DNA from: an uncultured Helicobacter sp.
Lineage (GTDB): Bacteria; Campylobacterota; Campylobacteria; Campylobacterales; Helicobacteraceae
Assembly: GCA_944325475.1 (NCBI GenBank)
Contig: CALVAF010000127.1
Location: 1-10,861, forward strand
Direction: 5' to 3'
Length of the DNA: 10,861 bases
The notes beneath the pieces were generated by a model. It saw only the letters and a program-made list of their open reading frames with translations, was not told where the DNA came from and searched no databases. A program made the translations under genes and the position numbers. Positions 6,391 to 10,861 of this stretch are shown here, in pieces; position 1 is the stretch's first letter, and every line of letters begins with the position of its first letter.

Positions 6391-6548
6391 TGTCTAAACG
6401 TTTGTCTTTTTCTTTTTTTTGTTTTGTGATTTTTTGGCTCTTTTTGCTTGTGAGAATCTTTGATTTAAGTGTCTTAAAAAACGAAAAATACCAAGAATTG
6501 GCGATGAAAAATATTTTGCGCGAAGAGGCTATTGCTCCCTTTAGGGGC

Positions 6549-6551
6549 TAG
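6549..6551 (+). other. In-frame amber codon inside the RGxIxDRNG motif of mrdA
   Basis: The codons around it read CCC TTT AGG GGC TAG ATT TTT GAC CGC AAT GGT. Homologous PBP2 proteins have a variable residue at this exact place, so one base change from CAG, TTG, GAG, AAG or similar would produce it. No frameshift is needed on either side. Confidence 0.95.
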
Positions 6552-8216
6552 ATTTTTGACCGCAATGGTGAGCCGCTAGCCACTAATATTATTGGTTTTA
6601 CCCTCTTGTTCTCTTCTATTCTTTCTTTGCGTAATAACTTGCCTGTTTTAGAGAGCGAAATCCAAACGCTTTTGGAATTTTTCCCACAATATTCCAAAGA
6701 AGAGCTAATCAAAAAATATCGACAAAAAGACTCTCCTTATAATCACGATTTTATTCCCATTATTGATTTTGTGGAACATCATTTTATTTTCAAACATTAT
6801 CCACAGCTCTCCCAAAGCGAGTTTTTAAGAATCACGCCCCTAGCAAGACGCCATTATCCTAATTATCAAAGCGCTTCGCATGTCATTGGTTATGTGAGTA
6901 AGGCTAATCAAAAAGATATAGAGGCACAATTCATTTCAAAATACACTGGGCACATCGGCAAAGATGGGCTAGAAAAACAATATGATGATTTTTTGCAAGG
7001 GAGTCTTGGCAAACGCATTATCAAAGTTGATGCGCTTAATCGTGAAATCCAAACTATTTCTCATCAAGATTCTAAAGAGGGAGATTCTTTAATCACCACT
7101 TTGGATATGAGACTTCAAAAAGTAATGGATAAAGCCTTTGAAGGCAAAAATGGTGCGGCGCTTATTATGAATGCAAATAATGGCGAGATTCTCGCAGCGG
7201 GAAGCTATCCTGAATACGACCTTAACCAATTCATTGGTGGAATCTCGCACGAAAATTGGAATGCCTTGCGTGATAGCCCTTACAAACCATTGATAAACAA
7301 ATTTGCAAATGGCTTATATCCGCCCGGTTCTGTTATTAAAATGGGTATGGGATTAGCCTTTTTGGAATATGCTGGAATTGATGAAAATGAAATACTCAAC
7401 ACACCGCCTTTTATTGAATTAGGTGGGCGAAAGTTTCGCGATTGGAAAAAGGATGGGCATGGGAACTCTGACCTCTATAAAGCCTTAAAACGTAGTGTTG
7501 ATGTGTATTTTTATATCCTTTCTCAAAAGGTGGATTTTGAAGATGTTGCTAATGTCTTAAAGCAAATGGGTTTAGGCGAAAAAACCGGAATCGACTTGCC
7601 TAGCGAATCGCGTGGAATCGTCCCTTCCCCAAGTTATAAACTCAAACGTTTTAAAGACAAATGGTATGAGGGTGATAGCATTATTAGCTCCATAGGACAG
7701 GGTATGTTTCTAACCACGCCCTTGCAGATTGCAAACTACACCGCACTCATTGCCACAGGCAAACTCCCAACACCGCATTTTGCCAAGCAGATTCAAAACC
7801 AAGTGCAATCCTATCCACCAAAAGACGTGTTAAATGACTTCCAAAAGAGTAAAATAGGTGCTTTGCGTGAGGGAATGCGTCAAGTTTGTAGTGAAATGGG
7901 TGGCACTGCCTACTATGCCACCCGCACTAGTAAAGTTGATTTAGCGTGTAAAACGGGAACGGCACAAGTGGTTGGAATCTCGCAAAAAGATGAAGAGAGA
8001 ATCAAAGAAGAAGAAATGGATTATTTTCATCGCTCCCAAGCATGGATTACCGGATTTTTGCCTGTAGATAATCCTCAATATGTGATTACTATTATGGTAG
8101 AGCACGGAGGTAGCGGCTCTGGTGTAGGCGGTCCGCTACTAGCAGAGCTTGCTAATGCTCTAATGGATTGGGGCTATGTTGCAGAAAATTCCAACAAAAC
8201 TAACAAACTTGTTAAA

Positions 8217-8222
8217 AAGGAG
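8217..8222 (+). promoter_or_regulatory. Ribosome binding site deciding the coaBC start
   Basis: AAGGAG in the last mrdA codons lies 5 nt before ATG 8228, against 2 nt before ATG 8225. It also overlaps the possible GTG 8222. ATG 8228 is therefore preferred. Confidence 0.65.
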
Positions 8223-8227
8223 TGATG

Positions 8228-9448
8228 ATGGATTTAGAATTTCTCCCAAAATTACTTACAAACAAAAAAATCATTTTAGGAATCTGCGGCAGTGTTGCAA
8301 TTTACAAAGCCATAGAAATTTTGCGGAATCTCCAAAAGCTTGGTGCAAGTGTGCGGGTGGTGATGAGTGATGATGCTCAAAAATTTATTAACCCGCTTTT
8401 GTTTGAATCGCTTTGTGGCTACCAAATCTTAACCACGCAATTCCAAAATTGGGGGGAGATTCCACACAATCACATTGAAATTGCCTCGTGGGGAGATTTG
8501 TTTTTAATCGCTCCTGTGACGGCTAATTCCATTAATAAAATCGCCTGTGGGATTGCGGATAATATTTTATTAGAGAGTTTTTTAGCCTTTGGGGGACCCA
8601 AACTCATCGCGCCAGCAGCTAATACCAAAATGCTAGAAAACTCTGTCACTTTAGATTCTCTAAAACTTCTGGCCCAAAGAGGCATTGCCATCATTTCTCC
8701 TCAAAGCAAAGAGCTTGCCTGTAAAACTATCGGTAAGGGTGCGTTAGCCGAGCCTTTAGAAATCACTTATCAAGTCATTTCTGCTCTTTATAGACAAGAT
8801 TTTTGGGGAGGCAAAGAAGTTTGTATCACAAGCGGTGGTAGCAAAGAAAATATCGATAGTGTGCGTTATCTCTCTAACCATTCTAGCGGAAAAATGGGTT
8901 CTTCTTTAGCATTAGCGAGTTATTTTTTGGGGGCGAAAGTTACCTACATAGGCAGTGTATGCCCCTATCCTCTCCCGCTTGGAATCACAATTAGCACCGC
9001 ACAAACTACGCAAGATTTTCTTAAACAAATCCAAAAATGGCAACAATCTCATAATCTTTCTAAAAATTCCTATTTATTGATGAGTGCGGCAATTAGTGAT
9101 TATATCCCAAAAATCCAAGCACAAGGTAAGCTTGAAAAAGAGCAAATTGGGCAAGAATGGAATTTGCCCTTGCAAAAAAACCTCGATATTTTAAGCACCA
9201 TTAGCAAAAATCAAACCACGATTGGATTTAAGCTAGAAAGTCAAAATGGACTAGAAAATGCTAAGAAAACTTTGCAAAATAAAAATTTAGATGCCATTTG
9301 TTTAAATGAAATCTCCCCAACACTTAATCCCCTAAATGCCTCTGAAAATCAGATTCTATGGATTACTAAAAAGGGGCAAAAGGATTTAGGCAGGAGAGAT
9401 AAGCTAAGCCTTGCCTTTGAAATTTTAAATGAGGCAAAAAATCTATGA
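8228..9448 (+). CDS. coaBC: Bifunctional phosphopantothenoylcysteine decarboxylase / phosphopantothenate–cysteine ligase
   Basis: A 406-residue cytoplasmic flavoprotein for two middle steps of coenzyme A synthesis: joining cysteine to 4'-phosphopantothenate, then decarboxylating the product. The N-terminal CoaC domain (about 1-180) has the FMN-fold start GICGSVAIYKA, catalytic His82 in HNHIEIASW, Asn132 in APAANTKM and Cys165 in ELACKTIGKG. The CoaB domain (about 190-406) opens with ITSGGSKENIDSVRYLSN and NHSSGKMGSSLA (Asn217) and continues with SAAISDYIPK. Length fits the family. It begins 2 nt after the mrdA stop and its TGA overlaps the next ATG by 4 bases. It was formerly called dfp. Nothing unusual is seen in it. 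Confidence 0.95.
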   Translation: MDLEFLPKLLTNKKIILGICGSVAIYKAIEILRNLQKLGASVRVVMSDDAQKFINPLLFESLCGYQILTTQFQNWGEIPHNHIEIASWGDLFLIAPVTANSINKIACGIADNILLESFLAFGGPKLIAPAANTKMLENSVTLDSLKLLAQRGIAIISPQSKELACKTIGKGALAEPLEITYQVISALYRQDFWGGKEVCITSGGSKENIDSVRYLSNHSSGKMGSSLALASYFLGAKVTYIGSVCPYPLPLGITISTAQTTQDFLKQIQKWQQSHNLSKNSYLLMSAAISDYIPKIQAQGKLEKEQIGQEWNLPLQKNLDILSTISKNQTTIGFKLESQNGLENAKKTLQNKNLDAICLNEISPTLNPLNASENQILWITKKGQKDLGRRDKLSLAFEILNEAKNL

Positions 9449-10203
9449 TAAAGCAAATGGGGCAGCTTACACAAGTGCAAAACCAACTCCAAAACACCGC
9501 AGGCAAATCCACGCAATTTAATGCGGCATTACCAATGAGGCTTGAGGTAATGGAAAAGCTACAAGGAATCCGCTATATGATAAAAGTCGGCAATATCGCA
9601 ATGGAAACCAAAAGTATTAAAGATTTGGAAGTGGGCGGAAAATATTGGGCGTTAATGGGGAAAAATACAAGTGGTTCTATCACACTCTCAAACCTTATCA
9701 AGCAACCCAATCTCTTAAAAGAGGAAAATATCCCGCTAAAGCTAAGTAGTGAGGCTACGCAGCAGTTTTTGCAAGGGGAAAATCCCTTTGATGTGATGAA
9801 GGGGTTTCTCACTGATAGGCTTGGGAATGCCGAGAGCAAATGGGAATTTGCCTTTTTAAGCCATATGTTAATGTCCCTAAAACACAAGGTTTTGACACTC
9901 CCTTTGCATTATGATGATGAAAAAAAAAATGGCTTTATGCAGCTGCGTAAAAAAAGAATTGAAAATCAAAATGCTCTGGAATTTTATTCTGTTTTTGCCA
10001 ATCTTGGGGCGACTTGGGGTATTTTGTATAACCTTGATTCTGGGGTTAGATTAGATATTTATGTGATGTATGAAAGTGTGGCAAGAATCCTAAAAAACAA
10101 TCTCCACGCCCTTGAATTCATCACAGAGGCTAATATCAATGTTGATAGTAAAATCATGCCGCTTTATGATTTTAGTGATTCTTTATTGGATTTGGAGGGC
10201 TAA
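9445..10203 (+). CDS. Unknown protein between coaBC and uppS, weak FliK-like architecture
   Basis: A 252-residue soluble protein with no signal peptide or membrane helix, and a Gln-rich N-terminus (QMGQLTQVQNQLQNT). Residues about 30-75 (LEVMEKLQGIRYMIKVGNIA, then LEVGGKYWALM) look like the small beta-domain with an L-VG-K turn found in many FliK-related proteins. Residues about 178-232 (FYSVFANLGATWGILYNLDS, then VRLDIYVMYESVARILKNNL) resemble the C-terminal domain of FliK, the flagellar hook-length regulator: a strand, a strand, then a helix leading with ES. This is pattern recognition only. An A10 run at codons 159-162 separates the two parts. A gene in this place between coaBC and uppS is conserved in the group as I recall. 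The start overlaps the coaBC stop by 4 bases. Confidence 0.75.
   Translation: MIKQMGQLTQVQNQLQNTAGKSTQFNAALPMRLEVMEKLQGIRYMIKVGNIAMETKSIKDLEVGGKYWALMGKNTSGSITLSNLIKQPNLLKEENIPLKLSSEATQQFLQGENPFDVMKGFLTDRLGNAESKWEFAFLSHMLMSLKHKVLTLPLHYDDEKKNGFMQLRKKRIENQNALEFYSVFANLGATWGILYNLDSGVRLDIYVMYESVARILKNNLHALEFITEANINVDSKIMPLYDFSDSLLDLEG
9920..9929 (+). repeat. A10 homopolymer inside the FliK-like gene
   Basis: Ten consecutive A residues, the longest homopolymer I found in the window, span the codons for Glu159-Lys-Lys-Asn162. Gain or loss of one base would truncate the protein before its C-terminal domain. It is a possible site of slippage in replication or transcription; no slippage is shown here. 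Confidence 0.6.
10194..10198 (+). promoter_or_regulatory. Strong ribosome binding site for uppS
   Basis: GGAGG in the end of the preceding gene lies 5 nt before ATG 10204, which directly follows the preceding TAA. Confidence 0.7.
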
Positions 10204-10861
10204 ATGCTAAAGCACCTTGCAATCATTATGGATGGCAATGGCAGGTGGGCAAAAAGGCGGTTTAAACCGCGATTTTTTGGACATCAAGAGGGGGCAAAGG
10301 TTATCCATACTATCACAGAGACTTGTGTCAAAAAGGGCATTGGATATCTAAGCCTTTATGCCTTTTCTACTGAAAATTGGAATCGCCCCCAAAGTGAGAT
10401 TGATTTTTTGATGAATCTGCTAGAGAAATACTTGTATGAGCAAACCCAAACTTATTTGGATTCTAATATCGTTTTTAAGGTGATTGGCGATGTTTCTGCT
10501 TTGAGCCCTAAATTGCAAGAAAAAATCCAAGAATTGCAGTCTCTAACTGCAGAATCTTGCAATGGCTTAGTTCAGATTTTAGCTCTAAATTACGGCTCAA
10601 AAGATGAGCTAAGGCGTGCGTTTTTGAAGATTCAGAGCAAAAACCTTCTTATCACGCAAGAATCAATTATGCAAAACCTTGATACTGCAGGGATTCCTGA
10701 TGTGGATATGTTAATTCGCACGGGCGGAGAGCAGCGCCTTTCAAACTTTTTGCTTTGGCAGAGTGCGTATGCGGAGCTTTTTTTTACCAAGACTTTGTGG
10801 CCTGATTTTGGGAGTGAGGAGCTGGAGGTAATGATAGAAGAATTTGCCAAAAGACAAAGAC
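10204..10861 (+). CDS. uppS: Undecaprenyl diphosphate synthase (cis-prenyltransferase), 3' end missing
   Basis: 219 codons are visible before the window edge, probably all but the last 10-20 residues of a family of about 235-250. The enzyme condenses isopentenyl diphosphate onto farnesyl diphosphate in cis to give the C55 lipid that carries peptidoglycan and polysaccharide precursors. Visible signatures are IIMDGNGRWAKRR with catalytic Asp10, FSTENWNRP (54-62), and RTGGEQRLSNFLLWQ (172-186) followed by YAELFFT and WPDF. The start is firm: ATG adjoins the previous TAA and has GGAGG 5 nt upstream. It links this operon to peptidoglycan synthesis, as its product is the lipid carrier for the lipid II used by PBP2. 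I read it through and found no internal stop. Confidence 0.95.
   Translation, partial: MLKHLAIIMDGNGRWAKRRFKPRFFGHQEGAKVIHTITETCVKKGIGYLSLYAFSTENWNRPQSEIDFLMNLLEKYLYEQTQTYLDSNIVFKVIGDVSALSPKLQEKIQELQSLTAESCNGLVQILALNYGSKDELRRAFLKIQSKNLLITQESIMQNLDTAGIPDVDMLIRTGGEQRLSNFLLWQSAYAELFFTKTLWPDFGSEELEVMIEEFAKRQR

Larger units (their letters stand above)
6390..8225 (+). pseudogene. mrdA: Penicillin-binding protein 2 (MrdA), interrupted by an in-frame TAG
   Basis: The full reading frame is 611 codons, normal for PBP2, but codon 54 (6549-6551) is TAG. Before it are a membrane anchor (about 8-24) and the start of the conserved APFRG-x-IFDRNG motif; the stop replaces x. After it the frame is intact: dimerisation domain, then transpeptidase with SVIK (Ser314, Lys317), SVD (369-371) and KTG (521-523). 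PBP2 cross-links peptidoglycan in the elongasome with RodA and MreBCD. The next in-frame ATG is at 7107, deep in the protein. A TTG at 6606 exists without a ribosome site and would give a 539-residue product lacking the anchor, unable to reach the periplasm. The ATG at 6390 overlaps the previous stop. The absence of other damage suggests a fresh mutation, sequencing error or suppression. If the TAG is an error, this is an ordinary intact mrdA. Confidence 0.85.

Noticed and set aside
6568..6583. Small hairpin (GTG-A-GC / GC-CAC with loop CGCTA) downstream of the mrdA TAG as a recoding signal
   Set aside because: Only about five pairs with a bulge, and the bases encode the conserved DRNGEPLAT region. 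Selenocysteine uses UGA, and pyrrolysine is not known to me in this group. It does not support programmed recoding by itself.
6606..8225. TTG 6606 as the genuine start of PBP2
   Set aside because: No ribosome site, and the product would lack the membrane helix and the RGxIxDRNG motif, both of which are encoded in frame just upstream from ATG 6390.
1..10861. CRISPR arrays, insertion sequences, tRNA or rRNA genes
   Set aside because: Nearly all bases are within conserved coding genes, and I saw no repeated spacers, transposase motifs or RNA gene signatures.

Overview
The window is AT-rich and densely coded on the + strand. It fits a Campylobacterota bacterium, most likely an enterohepatic-type Helicobacter. 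This placement rests on protein resemblance and on gene order: mltD–rlpA–kdsC–lptC–lptA–engB–small membrane protein–mrdA, then coaBC–unknown–uppS. Both runs match, as I recall, arrangements in Campylobacter jejuni and in part Helicobacter pylori. Here a hisB gene sits between rlpA and kdsC, and a GNAT acetyltransferase gene follows engB.

Layout: 1-246 is the 3' end of a DUF374 lysophospholipid-acyltransferase-like gene. It is followed after one base by a small membrane-anchored TPR-like protein (248-718). The only real intergenic gap (719-814) carries an extended -10 promoter (756-764) and is flanked by an 11-bp inverted repeat. From 815 to the window end twelve genes follow with gaps of 0-3 nt or with short overlaps, so they look like one long operon. 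The order is mltD, rlpA, hisB, kdsC, lptC, lptA, engB, a short ArgA-like acetyltransferase, a small polytopic membrane protein, mrdA (PBP2), coaBC, a FliK-like unknown, and uppS (cut by the window edge).

The theme is envelope construction. MltD and RlpA cut peptidoglycan, PBP2 cross-links it during elongation, and UppS makes the undecaprenyl carrier lipid. KdsC supplies Kdo for LPS, and LptC and LptA carry LPS across the periplasm. EngB (ribosome assembly), CoaBC (coenzyme A), HisB (histidine) and the ArgA-like enzyme (arginine) add growth and metabolic functions.

The most striking observation is that mrdA, normally essential for rod or helical shape, is split by a single in-frame TAG (6549-6551) inside its conserved RGxIxDRNG motif. 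The reading frame is intact on both sides. This is a very recent nonsense mutation, a sequencing error, or a read-through or suppression case. A second TAG, the mltD stop at 1886-1888, lies directly in frame with rlpA, so general amber suppression would also produce an MltD–RlpA fusion. Other leads are an unrecognised MreD candidate upstream of mrdA, a cysteine cluster in the acetyltransferase, and a FliK-like protein with an A10 tract between coaBC and uppS. I saw no mobile elements, CRISPR arrays or RNA genes.
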